Positions 13,615 through 21,659 of a DNA stretch of 41,948 bases are shown in pieces. The notes beneath the pieces were generated by a model that was given only the letters and a program-made list of their open reading frames with translations, was not told the origin of the DNA and searched no databases. The first letter of the stretch is position 1. Each line of letters opens with the position of its first letter. The DNA comes from a virus. The stretch is taken from positions 1 through 41,948 of IMG/VR virus record IMGVR_UViG_3300031753_000018, one strand, 5' to 3'. A program made the translations under genes and the position numbers.

Positions 13615-13809
13615 ATGACCTTGCGCGAGTTTACCAAGGGGCTGTCGCGGCAGCCCGCTGACGTCCTGGATGCGGAACTGGTCGCCGCCGCTGGGCCCGC
13701 TGGCGAGTTCAGGCCAGTGCTAAGCTTTGCCGTGCTTATCGCCTCCGCGGAACATACGGTGGAGCGCGTCCGGATCGAGCTGAACACTGACGCTGGCGGG
13801 GCCGGGTGA
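13615..13809 (+). CDS. Small hypothetical protein
   Basis: 64 residues from ATG 13615, six bases after AAAGGAG; an ATG at 13609 touches the ribosome site. The sequence has a helix (LREFTKGLSRQPADVLDAEL) and a strand pair (FRPVLSFAVLIAS, VERVRIELNT). No family is recognised. Confidence 0.65.
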   Translation: MTLREFTKGLSRQPADVLDAELVAAAGPAGEFRPVLSFAVLIASAEHTVERVRIELNTDAGGAG

Positions 13810-13866
13810 TGGGAGCCGGGCCGGCCCCGATGGCTGCGGCGCCTATTCTTGGTGGAGGAATCGAAG

Positions 13867-14856
13867 ATGAGCCATGCCGGCTTCCTGCAAGCGATCCTGG
13901 CCGCCCCCGACGACGACACGCCGCGCCTGGCGTACGCGGACTGGCTGGAGGAACGGGGCGACCCGCGGGGAGAGTTCATCCGGGTGCAATGCGAGCTGGC
14001 CCAGATCGGTAACCCCATGTCGGAGGCGGAGGATTCGAGAGATGACATCCTCCGCGAGCGCGAGCGGGAGTTGCTGGCGACGCACTGGCCGGAATGGCGG
14101 CCCCACCGTTGGTGTTACTGCGCCAACATGGATGGACCAGACTTGGCACACGACGACGATTGGTGGGTCGCCACCTTCCGCCGCGGCTTCGTCCACTCCC
14201 TCACCTTGCCCGCCGCCGCCTGGCTGGAGTACGCCGACGCGATCCTGGCCACGAACCCAGTCCGGGAAGTGACGCTGACGACGCTGCCGCAAGTGGAGCA
14301 GCAGACGATCGGGCGCGTTCATGATCCCAGCTGGCGCGCGCCGTACCGACTGCTCGGCAGGCAGCGCTGGTACGACTGGGAAGCGCTGGGCAGGCTAGAG
14401 AACATCGAAGCTCTCGGGCTCAAGCTGCTCTCCCTGGAATGGCCCGGTATCCGCTTCGCGCTGCCCCAACTTGAGCGCTACGGACGCCTGGTCCAGCTAC
14501 CGGACGACATCTTGACGCGCGACTACACCAAAGAGGACATGGCCAGCATGCGGGAGGCGGGCGCGCGCAGGGCCGCCGAGCTCGAGCAGAGCATCATCGA
14601 AGCGATCGGCATTCCAAGCGCGCTCATCGGCACGCTTCGCGGTGCCAACTACTCCAGCACGCTCGCACAGCAGGGCAGGCACGGGGGCGAGCGCAGCGAC
14701 CAGGCAGACGTCGGGACGCCGTCGGTCGATGATCCTCCCGACGATCCCACTGCCTATGCTGCCCCCGATCGCGGGCGGACCGACCGACGCCCACGGCAGG
14801 ATCGGCCGCCAGGGAACCCGTTCCGGCGACGGCGCGGGACACCACGCGATGCATGA
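13867..14856 (+). CDS. TIGR02996-domain protein (planctomycete type)
   Basis: 329 residues from ATG 13867 behind GGAGG. The N-terminus, with FLQAILAAPDDDTPRLAYAD, WLEERGDPRGEFIRVQCEL and a RERELLATH helix, is the TIGR02996 domain, a repeat-companion domain expanded in Gemmata-like planctomycetes and rare elsewhere. Residues 85-190 resemble the leucine-rich-like extension that usually follows (GFVHSLTLP, VREVTLT). Near residue 250 the sequence (SIIEAIGIPSALIG) recalls portal-protein text and may be a fusion. The last 55 residues are disordered and Arg/Pro-rich. It is likely a host gene captured by the phage, with unknown role. Confidence 0.8.
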   Translation: MSHAGFLQAILAAPDDDTPRLAYADWLEERGDPRGEFIRVQCELAQIGNPMSEAEDSRDDILRERERELLATHWPEWRPHRWCYCANMDGPDLAHDDDWWVATFRRGFVHSLTLPAAAWLEYADAILATNPVREVTLTTLPQVEQQTIGRVHDPSWRAPYRLLGRQRWYDWEALGRLENIEALGLKLLSLEWPGIRFALPQLERYGRLVQLPDDILTRDYTKEDMASMREAGARRAAELEQSIIEAIGIPSALIGTLRGANYSSTLAQQGRHGGERSDQADVGTPSVDDPPDDPTAYAAPDRGRTDRRPRQDRPPGNPFRRRRGTPRDA

Positions 14857-14946
14857 TGGCAGGGTGATAGGTTCTTCCGGTGCGCGAGCGCGGGCGCGAC
14901 CAGCACGGGAACAGTCGATTTTGCCAACCCACAAAGCAAGCACACG

Positions 14947-17046
14947 ATGACGCAGACGCTGGAGCAGCGGCGGGAGGGGGTGAGGCGGCGGCTGGCGGAG
15001 GTCAGCCGGTCGGGCCGGGACTGTGCCCCGATCCCGCCGATCGCCGACGTGCGGCGGCGGACACGGTGCCGCAAGAGCCTGCGCCTGTTCATGGAAACCT
15101 ACAACCCGGCCCCCCTCTATTTCGGGTGGGCACCCTACCAGCTTGACGGCGTCCGCAAGGTGGAGGAGGCTATCACGCGGGGCGGACTCCAGGCCGTGGC
15201 CTGGCCGCGGGGCGGCGGCAAGACGGTGCTGTGCCGCATGGCGGCGCTGTGGGGGGTGAGCTACGCCCTGGTGCGCTACGGCTTCCTCCTCGGGGCGAAC
15301 GAGGGCATGGCGAAGGCCACCCTGGAGGCGGTCAAGACGTTCATGCGCTTCCTGCCCCTGTACCGGGCCGACTTCCCGGAAATCTGCCACCCGGTCGAGA
15401 AGATCGAGGGGATCGCCCAGCGAGCTGGCGGGCAGCTGTGCGACGGCAAGCCGACCATGATCGAGTGGGGGCAGACGTGCATTGTCCTGCCGACGGTGCC
15501 GTGCCCGCCCAACTGGCCGCGCTCCTGGGCCAAGCGATCCGACGGCATGGCGCCGACCTCGGGCGCGGTGCTCAGTGCCTCGGGGCTGACCGGCAACGGG
15601 ATTCGCGGCTCGGTCCACACCCTGACCACGGGCGAGCAGGTCAGGCCCGATTTCGTGCTGCTCGACGACCCGCAGACCCCCGAGAGCGCGGCCAGCCCCG
15701 ACCAGAACGACAAGCGCGAGCGGCTGGTGTCAGCGGACGTGCTGGGCATGGCTGGACCGGGGCGGACGATCGCGGCCCTCATGCCATGCACGGTGATCTA
15801 CCCCGACGACATGTGCGACCGCCTCCTGGACCGGCGCAAGCACCCTGAATGGCGCGGCGAGCGCGTCAAGATGGTGCTCCGGCCGCCGGACAACCTTGAT
15901 GCCTGGGATCGGTACAACGAGGTGTACCGGCGCTGCCTGGGCAGGGAGCCGCCCGACCTGTCTAAGGCCAACGCCTACTACGAGGCGCACCGCGCCGAGC
16001 TGGACGCGGGCTGCGAGCTGAGCTGGCCGGAGCGCAAGCACCCGGGCGACGTCTCGCCGGTCCAGCACGCCATGCACATTTACCTCCGCGACCGGCGGAC
16101 CTTCCAGTCGGAGTACCAAAACGACCCGGACCCCCTGGTGCCTCCCTCCCCCGGCGAGCTGCACGCCGCGGAGATCATCTGCCGGCTCAATCACCAGGTC
16201 TGGGGCGTGGTGCCGGCCTGGGCCGAGCGGCTGACGTGCTTCGTGGACGTGCAGCAGGACCTGCTCTATGGGGCGGTCTGCGCCTGGGGCGAGGGTTTCA
16301 CCGGGGCGGTCCTGGACTACGGCGCCTACCCCGACCAGCGCCGCGCGTACTACGCCCTGGCCGACGCCCGCCCCACGCTGGCGCAGGCCACCGGCATCGG
16401 CAGCCTGGAGGGCAGCTTGTGGGCCGGACTGACAGCCCTGTGTCAGCAGCTGCTGGGCCGGGACTGGCGGACCCCGGCCGGGACCGTCTTCCGCGTCGAG
16501 CGCTGCCTCATTGATTCGGGCTGGGGCCAGAGCACGGCGCTGGTGAAGAAGTTCTGTCTGGAGAGCGATCATGCGGCGGTGCTCTTGCCCTCGAAGGGCG
16601 TGGGGCTGGGCGCGTCGCACAACGCCATGTCGGACTGGCCGAAGAAACCCGGCGAGCGGCGCGGGTCGGACTGGGTCGTGCGCGTCGAGCCCGGACACGG
16701 CCGCTTGCTCCTGTACGACGCGCACGCCTGGAAAAGCTTCCTGGCCGCGCGGCTGCGGCAACCGCTGGGCGAGCCCGGGGCCCTGACCCTGTACGGCGCC
16801 GACCCGGAGGCCCATCGGCTGCTGGCGGACCACTGCTGCGCCGAATACCCGGTGCGCACGAGCGGGCGGGGGCGGGAGCTGGACGAGTGGAAGGTGCGGC
16901 CCGGCAACGACAATCACTTCTGGGACTGCCTCGTGGGCTGCTGCGTGGCGGCCTCCGAGCGCGGCGCGGTCCTGCGCGGGATGGAGCCGGTGCAGCGTGT
17001 GCGGCGCAAGGTTGACTACTCCAAGTTGCGCGGGAGGGGGACATGA
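14947..17046 (+). CDS. Terminase large subunit, GpA-like
   Basis: 699 residues, the DNA-packaging motor and headful or cos nuclease. The ATPase has P87-R-G-G-G-K-T93 in place of a canonical Walker A, and FVLLDDP (236-242) as Walker B. The nuclease domain starts at CFVDVQQDLLYGAV (the first acidic residue), with CLIDSGWGQST and GNDNHFWDCLVG as later motifs typical of GpA-like enzymes. An ATG at 14947 lacks a strong ribosome site. No small terminase gene is recognisable upstream. The gene overlaps the following zinc protein (ATGA-like spacing). Confidence 0.9.
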   Translation: MTQTLEQRREGVRRRLAEVSRSGRDCAPIPPIADVRRRTRCRKSLRLFMETYNPAPLYFGWAPYQLDGVRKVEEAITRGGLQAVAWPRGGGKTVLCRMAALWGVSYALVRYGFLLGANEGMAKATLEAVKTFMRFLPLYRADFPEICHPVEKIEGIAQRAGGQLCDGKPTMIEWGQTCIVLPTVPCPPNWPRSWAKRSDGMAPTSGAVLSASGLTGNGIRGSVHTLTTGEQVRPDFVLLDDPQTPESAASPDQNDKRERLVSADVLGMAGPGRTIAALMPCTVIYPDDMCDRLLDRRKHPEWRGERVKMVLRPPDNLDAWDRYNEVYRRCLGREPPDLSKANAYYEAHRAELDAGCELSWPERKHPGDVSPVQHAMHIYLRDRRTFQSEYQNDPDPLVPPSPGELHAAEIICRLNHQVWGVVPAWAERLTCFVDVQQDLLYGAVCAWGEGFTGAVLDYGAYPDQRRAYYALADARPTLAQATGIGSLEGSLWAGLTALCQQLLGRDWRTPAGTVFRVERCLIDSGWGQSTALVKKFCLESDHAAVLLPSKGVGLGASHNAMSDWPKKPGERRGSDWVVRVEPGHGRLLLYDAHAWKSFLAARLRQPLGEPGALTLYGADPEAHRLLADHCCAEYPVRTSGRGRELDEWKVRPGNDNHFWDCLVGCCVAASERGAVLRGMEPVQRVRRKVDYSKLRGRGT
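16430..16445. promoter_or_regulatory. TGACA-N6-TGTCA palindrome, copy inside the terminase gene
   Basis: TGACA GCCCTG TGTCA, within the terminase coding sequence. It has the same arms and spacing as the three intergenic copies. There is no TARGAT 18 bases downstream, so it may be an extra operator site or simple coincidence. Confidence 0.4.
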
Positions 17047-17345
17047 TCCTCATTACCCGGGAGGCGCTGGCCGCGACGGCGGCCGAGCGCTGGGACCTGC
17101 AGTACCCGCGCGCCGACCTGCAGGAGCCATCCCGGCGCATCCGCGCCCTGGGGCCGGCCCCGGACCCCGACGCGGTGGACCGGATCATCGGCAACGACTA
17201 CTGGACCACTCCGGGCCCCTGCAGCGAGTGCGGGGCCCAGGGCGTTGCCGTCGCGCAGGTTGGGCAGGAGCCCGACTACGAGTCCGCGACCGCCTGGCTG
17301 TGTGAAGGCTGCGCGCGCAAGGCCCTGTCCCTGTTCGGCCACTGA
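17043..17345 (+). CDS. Small zinc-ribbon protein next to terminase
   Basis: 100 residues, starting inside the terminase stop region. The N-terminal half is helical (ITREALAATAAERWDLQY), and the C-terminal half carries CSECG and CEGCARKALSLFG, a four-cysteine zinc ribbon. Function is unknown; position suggests a packaging or late regulatory accessory. Its TGA begins the palindrome at 17343. Confidence 0.7.
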   Translation: MILITREALAATAAERWDLQYPRADLQEPSRRIRALGPAPDPDAVDRIIGNDYWTTPGPCSECGAQGVAVAQVGQEPDYESATAWLCEGCARKALSLFGH

Positions 17346-17382
17346 CATAGCGCTGTCACTGGTCCGCCGGCCGTGGTAAGAT
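17343..17382 (+). promoter_or_regulatory. Late-type promoter B with TGACA-N6-TGTCA operator
   Basis: Palindrome TGACA-TAGCGC-TGTCA at 17343-17358. The -35 CTGTCA (17353-17358) is followed by 18 bases and TAAGAT (17377-17382). The stretch GGCCGTGGTAAGATGGGGCCA matches the promoter at 10619-10658 almost base for base. The next start codon is only seven bases beyond the -10 element, implying a leaderless or near-leaderless mRNA. Confidence 0.65.
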
Positions 17383-17388
17383 GGGGCC

Positions 17389-17580
17389 ATGGCCGTCCTC
17401 CACCCAAGCCTGATCGTCCAGCGCGGCATCCGCTGCCCGCGATGCGGGGGCACGCGCTACCGGGTGACGCACACGCGGCCGGCCCGCGACCGCATCCGCC
17501 GCTACAAGGTCTGCCTGGGGTGCGGCCGCCAGAGCATGACGGTGGAAGTGACCCCCCTGGACCAGCTGGCCCGCGCATGA
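17389..17580 (+). CDS. Small zinc-ribbon protein, possible late regulator
   Basis: 63 residues. CPRCGG (residues 16-21) and CLGCGR near residue 43 build a treble-clef or zinc ribbon with a basic loop between (YRVTHTRPARDRIRRYKV), reminiscent of Ogr/Delta or NrdR-like phage regulators. It is the first gene after the late-type promoter. DNA binding is an inference from the basic ribbon. Confidence 0.7.
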   Translation: MAVLHPSLIVQRGIRCPRCGGTRYRVTHTRPARDRIRRYKVCLGCGRQSMTVEVTPLDQLARA

Positions 17581-17590
17581 GGAGTCTCCC

Positions 17591-18562
17591 ATGAGTGCCG
17601 ATAACGCCACGGTCCAGGGCATGCGCAAGCGCCTGCTCGTGGACGCCCAAAGCGTCAACTGGCCGGCGGTGGTCGTCTGCTACGCGACCACGGTCGCCGA
17701 CGGCGCCAACGTCCTGGTACCCGTGACGGCGGGCAACCCGCTGCCGACCACCGGGGGCGGGGGCGGCGGCGGGGGCAACGCCGCGGCCGGAGCGACCGGC
17801 TCGGCCGTGCCGGCCGACGCGGATTACGTCGGCGTCAACATCGGCGGCAACCTGACCGGGGTCAGCGGCAAGATGGTGGGCGGTGCGACCGGCCAGTGCG
17901 TGGACGTCAACTCCGTCGGCGGCGCCGCCCTGGCCCTCGGCCAGCAGCTCGCCGCGGCATCCGTCCCCGTGGTGCTGACCGCGGCCCAGCTGACCACCCT
18001 GACGTCGCTGAGCACGGTCACAGCGAACCAGGGCGGGGCGCCCTGGGCCGAGAACATCACCCAGTTCGGCGGCACCAACTTGTCCACCGGCACGGGTGCC
18101 GGTGGCAACGGCATCCCGCGGGTAACGGTCAGCAACGATAGCGCCGTTAAGCTTTGGGACGGCACTACGGCGGCCGCCGTGGACACGGTCGGCGGGGTCA
18201 AGATCACCCCGACGCCCACGAGTAACCAGACCGGCCCTTCGCAGTCCAAGATCAAGGCGGCGGCCTCGGATAATGCCACCAACGTCAAGAACGCGGCTGG
18301 GCAGCTTTATGGATACGATTTGTCCAATAACACCGCGTCGAACAAGTGGCTGAAGCTGTACAACAAGGCAAGCGCCCCGACCAGCGGCGACACGCCAGCG
18401 GCCACCATCTTGATCCCGGCCAACGGCGGCCGCAACGTCGAGTGGAAGATGGGGCTGCCCTACGGCACCGGCATCGGCTACCGGATCACGGGCGGCGTGG
18501 CGGAGAACGACGCCACGAACACGGCCGTGGACGACGTGACCGGGTTCCTCCTTTACAAGTGA
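17591..18562 (+). CDS. Virion structural protein (tail or decoration type)
   Basis: 323 residues, behind GAGGAGTC. The N-terminal 60 residues are followed by a Gly-rich linker (GGGGGGGGNAAAG), a Thr/Ser/Ala-rich middle, and a C-terminal beta domain (YGYDLSNNTASNKWLKLYNK ... PYGTGIGYRITGG ... DVTGFLLYK). That terminal domain is common in phage virion proteins. It is probably a tail-fibre or head-decoration protein and lies directly before the fibre gene. Confidence 0.75.
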   Translation: MSADNATVQGMRKRLLVDAQSVNWPAVVVCYATTVADGANVLVPVTAGNPLPTTGGGGGGGGNAAAGATGSAVPADADYVGVNIGGNLTGVSGKMVGGATGQCVDVNSVGGAALALGQQLAAASVPVVLTAAQLTTLTSLSTVTANQGGAPWAENITQFGGTNLSTGTGAGGNGIPRVTVSNDSAVKLWDGTTAAAVDTVGGVKITPTPTSNQTGPSQSKIKAAASDNATNVKNAAGQLYGYDLSNNTASNKWLKLYNKASAPTSGDTPAATILIPANGGRNVEWKMGLPYGTGIGYRITGGVAENDATNTAVDDVTGFLLYK

Positions 18563-18569
18563 GCCGGCA

Positions 18570-21002
18570 GTGCCCACCAACCCAGGCGGCTACGGTTACT
18601 ACCTGCCGGTCTACCCCAACAACCGGGCCAACGCCTCGGCTGCGTGCGCCTGGTATCAGTGGCTCATCACCATCACCGACAACGCGGTGTCAGCGGCCGC
18701 CGTCCACGTCGGCGGCACGGGCGGGGGGTCTGGGTACACGGTGGGAGATGTGCTCACCGTCTCGGGAGGAACCTACGTCGCCCAGCCGTGCCTGCTCCAG
18801 GTGACGAGCGTGGGGGCGAGCAACACGGTCACCGGCGTCATGGTCCTGGTGCCCGGCGACTACACGACCTCCCCGGGTACGTCGAACGTCAGCGTCACCG
18901 GCGGCACCGGCACGTCCGCGGCATTCGACCTGACCATCACGCATCCGTACACGTCGATCACGACGCACGCTGCTTTTGCCGACCTGCGTGACCTGCGCTT
19001 GCAGGATTCGGATGGCGTCACGCTGCTGAACTTCTGGCTCAAGGACAACGACAGCACCAATAAGATCATTCGCCTGACGGGGACGATCCCCAACGTGCCG
19101 GCCGGCGTCGTGGACTCACCGCGCTACCTCTGGTACGGCAACGCCGGCGCCTCGTCGGTCAGCAGCGCGGCTAATACTTACGTTAGCCAGAATTTGCCGA
19201 CCGTCACGGACGTTTTCACCCAGACCGACCACGCCGGCTACAATAGCAACCCATCCGCAACCATCCTTCAATACCAGACCGGTGGCAACGTTGCACGTAA
19301 CGGCCTGATCTATGCGATTTTCGGTGGGGTCGGCTCCAACGGCAATGGCACGGTCGGCTACATCTACAAGATGGAGTGTCCGCAGACCTCGGACCCGACC
19401 AACCCGAGCAACTGGACCGGCAAAGCGAGCATCGGTGGCAGGTCCGTCACGGTCAACTCCACAGGCTACTTGCACGACTTCTGCTTGCTGGAGATGGCGA
19501 ACGGGACACTCATTCGCGGCTACCGCTACGGCACGAATGCGAACGTCGCTGCGGCGGCCATCGGCACGGCTTACTGTTCCAAGAGTACGGATGGCGGCGT
19601 CACCTGGAACGACGCCTCGGCCTCCTCCGTGTCGCTGGGCTATACGGGGTTCTTCCTCTTCACTGGCAAGCCGATTCAACAACCCAACGGAGACATCTGG
19701 GCTCCGTATTACGCACAGAACTCGGGGGATGCCGCCGCCACCTGGCGAGCCGGCATTGCAATCTGCGCCAACGGCAACGACCCGTCGGCGGGTGATTCTT
19801 CCTGGTCCAAGCTGGTTGAGGTGTTCTTCACCGTCGGCGTCAGCTTCGGTGAGCCGGCGCTGTTCAAGGTCAGCTCCACGAATTACTTCATGGTGTGTCG
19901 CAACGACACTGCGTCTACCGGCGGCGACCTCTGGATCAGTCGATCCACGGACAGCGGCGTCACCTGGTCCGCCCCGGCGGCGCTGAACCTGCCCGGCAAG
20001 GGCATGACCAGCACTAACGCTTACTACGTTTCGCCCCACCCCCTGACGACGACGCTTGGCAATCAACTCCTCTTCTGCGGGCTGCGGGCGACCAGCGGCC
20101 ACTGGGGCGTCGGTTGCCTGGCCTCTTCGGACGGCGGTGCTACGTTTGGGCCGGTTGCTCCCTTCGGTGCCGGCAGCACCGGAGTTTTCACTAGCTACGG
20201 TTACCCGGCTGCCGTGCAGCGGTCGGACGGAAAGATTCTGGTTCTTCAGTATCGTGACGACGGCCTCGGCGACAACTTGACGAACATCGCCGTTTCGCTC
20301 ACCGACGAGTTCTACTGCTTCAATCCGTTGGGCTTTTACGATGGGTACGAATCCGGCCTGGGCAACTGGTCCGTCACGACGGGCAGCACGCAGGACTCCG
20401 GGCAGAAACACTCGGGCACGTACAGCTGCAAAATCGACGGCAACACGGCCGGCGCCAAGATCACCAGGGCCATCGCCGCAGCACCGCAACTCTACGCCAA
20501 GCGCCTCGCCGTGGGCTTCTACCTCTACTCTGACACGTTCACGAACATTGCGGGCGGTCCCGAACTAATTCTGCAAGACGGCAACGGTAGCACGAACATC
20601 GAGATCGCCGCCGTCAACGCAAGCAACACCACGTCCCCCTATCCGTATCAAGGCGACAGCGCCGGTACGTTCACCGACTGGACCACGCACGCCACGCTTG
20701 CAGCGACGACGTGGACTGAGTTCATCCACTACATGGATGCCAGCTCGTCCTCGACTCCCTTTATCCTGACCAAAAATCACCAGAACCTGGGGAGCAACAT
20801 CCGCCGGGCCGGCACGCCAGTTCAGTGGATAAAGAACCTGACCATTTCCGAAGGTGATCCCTCCGCCGTCAACAATGTCATGCACGTTGACGAGGCGACG
20901 ATCGGCCAGTACCCGCCCGGCGGCAACGTGCCGACCGGGACCGTGGGGGCGGAGGTCGTGGTCGCCGGCCACCTGCTGGCCAGCCTGGGCTGCGGGGCCT
21001 GA
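18570..21002 (+). CDS. Large fibre protein with DUF2341-like and sialidase-like propeller domains
   Basis: 810 residues. Residues 20-110 hold a Gly/Thr-rich beta segment. Residues 130-210, with FADLRDLRLQDSDGVTLLNF and LWYGNA, look like a DUF2341 carbohydrate-binding unit. From about 215 to 590 a beta-propeller is indicated by three Asp-box repeats: SKSTDGGVTW (337-346), SRSTDSGVTW (457-466) and SSDGGATF (about 520), as in sialidases. The last 200 residues, after DGYESGLGNWSVTTGS, resemble a LamG/jelly-roll binding domain. The likely role is receptor binding, with or without glycan cleavage; catalytic sialidase arginines could not be assigned. It starts with ATG, or with a nearby GTG. Confidence 0.8.
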   Translation: MPTNPGGYGYYLPVYPNNRANASAACAWYQWLITITDNAVSAAAVHVGGTGGGSGYTVGDVLTVSGGTYVAQPCLLQVTSVGASNTVTGVMVLVPGDYTTSPGTSNVSVTGGTGTSAAFDLTITHPYTSITTHAAFADLRDLRLQDSDGVTLLNFWLKDNDSTNKIIRLTGTIPNVPAGVVDSPRYLWYGNAGASSVSSAANTYVSQNLPTVTDVFTQTDHAGYNSNPSATILQYQTGGNVARNGLIYAIFGGVGSNGNGTVGYIYKMECPQTSDPTNPSNWTGKASIGGRSVTVNSTGYLHDFCLLEMANGTLIRGYRYGTNANVAAAAIGTAYCSKSTDGGVTWNDASASSVSLGYTGFFLFTGKPIQQPNGDIWAPYYAQNSGDAAATWRAGIAICANGNDPSAGDSSWSKLVEVFFTVGVSFGEPALFKVSSTNYFMVCRNDTASTGGDLWISRSTDSGVTWSAPAALNLPGKGMTSTNAYYVSPHPLTTTLGNQLLFCGLRATSGHWGVGCLASSDGGATFGPVAPFGAGSTGVFTSYGYPAAVQRSDGKILVLQYRDDGLGDNLTNIAVSLTDEFYCFNPLGFYDGYESGLGNWSVTTGSTQDSGQKHSGTYSCKIDGNTAGAKITRAIAAAPQLYAKRLAVGFYLYSDTFTNIAGGPELILQDGNGSTNIEIAAVNASNTTSPYPYQGDSAGTFTDWTTHATLAATTWTEFIHYMDASSSSTPFILTKNHQNLGSNIRRAGTPVQWIKNLTISEGDPSAVNNVMHVDEATIGQYPPGGNVPTGTVGAEVVVAGHLLASLGCGA

Positions 21003-21104
21003 CCCGCCGATGCCATATGTGGCATTACTTCGCCCAATGCGCGCCCGGCCCCTTGTGCGCGCCCCGCCGCTGCCGTCAGAGTGAGTGATAGGAGGGTGTC
21101 ACTC

Positions 21105-21656
21105 ATGGGACTGAAGGCCGGCTCCTACTGGACCGCGACTTTTTTCACGAAGAACCCGACCACCGGGGCGGCTCAGAACGCCGACACCACGCCAACCCTC
21201 ACCTGGCAGCGCAACGGCGTCCCCGACCCCAACGTTCCGCCCACCCTCACCATCACCAACCCGGCCACCGGCCAGTACGACGTCTCCGGGATCGTGCCGA
21301 CGACCTACGCCGGCGGAGACATGGTCCAGGTGTCGGCGGCGGCCACGGTGGCGACCGTCACATCCAGTCAGACCGTCAGCCAGTTCATTCTCGATGACGA
21401 CCTGGGCGGCAACCTGGCGGCCGTGGCCGGCGGGCCGCGCTCGGCGTCCTCCGACGGCCACGAGGTCACGCAGCAGCCCCTGCCCGACTTGATCGCCGCC
21501 GACCAGTACCTGGCGGCCAAGCAGGCCGGCAACGTCGGCGGCGCCGGGCCGCCGCGGCGGGGCATGGGCCTGCGCTGGACGAAGTTGACCGGGCCGGCCC
21601 AGGTGCCGGCGACCGTGCCGGCGCCGGCGGATCAGTCCTTCGGCTCCTTCGGGTAA
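21105..21656 (+). CDS. Virion protein with Ig-like N-terminus and gpW-like C-terminus
   Basis: 183 residues from ATG 21105, after AGGAGGG. Residues 1-90 form a beta domain (YWTATFFTKNPTTGAAQNAD; TLTITNPATGQYDVSG). Residues 130-165 (PDLIAADQYLAAKQA then RRGMGLRWTKLTGP) resemble head-tail joining gpW-like proteins encoded just before lambda-type portal genes. It could therefore be a connector or a portal-associated protein. It abuts the portal gene. Confidence 0.7.
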   Translation: MGLKAGSYWTATFFTKNPTTGAAQNADTTPTLTWQRNGVPDPNVPPTLTITNPATGQYDVSGIVPTTYAGGDMVQVSAAATVATVTSSQTVSQFILDDDLGGNLAAVAGGPRSASSDGHEVTQQPLPDLIAADQYLAAKQAGNVGGAGPPRRGMGLRWTKLTGPAQVPATVPAPADQSFGSFG

Positions 21657-21659
21657 ACC

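Noticed and set aside
17747-17800. Run of G-rich codons that could be a G-quadruplex
   Set aside because: It encodes the Gly linker of the virion protein, so ordinary codon content explains it.
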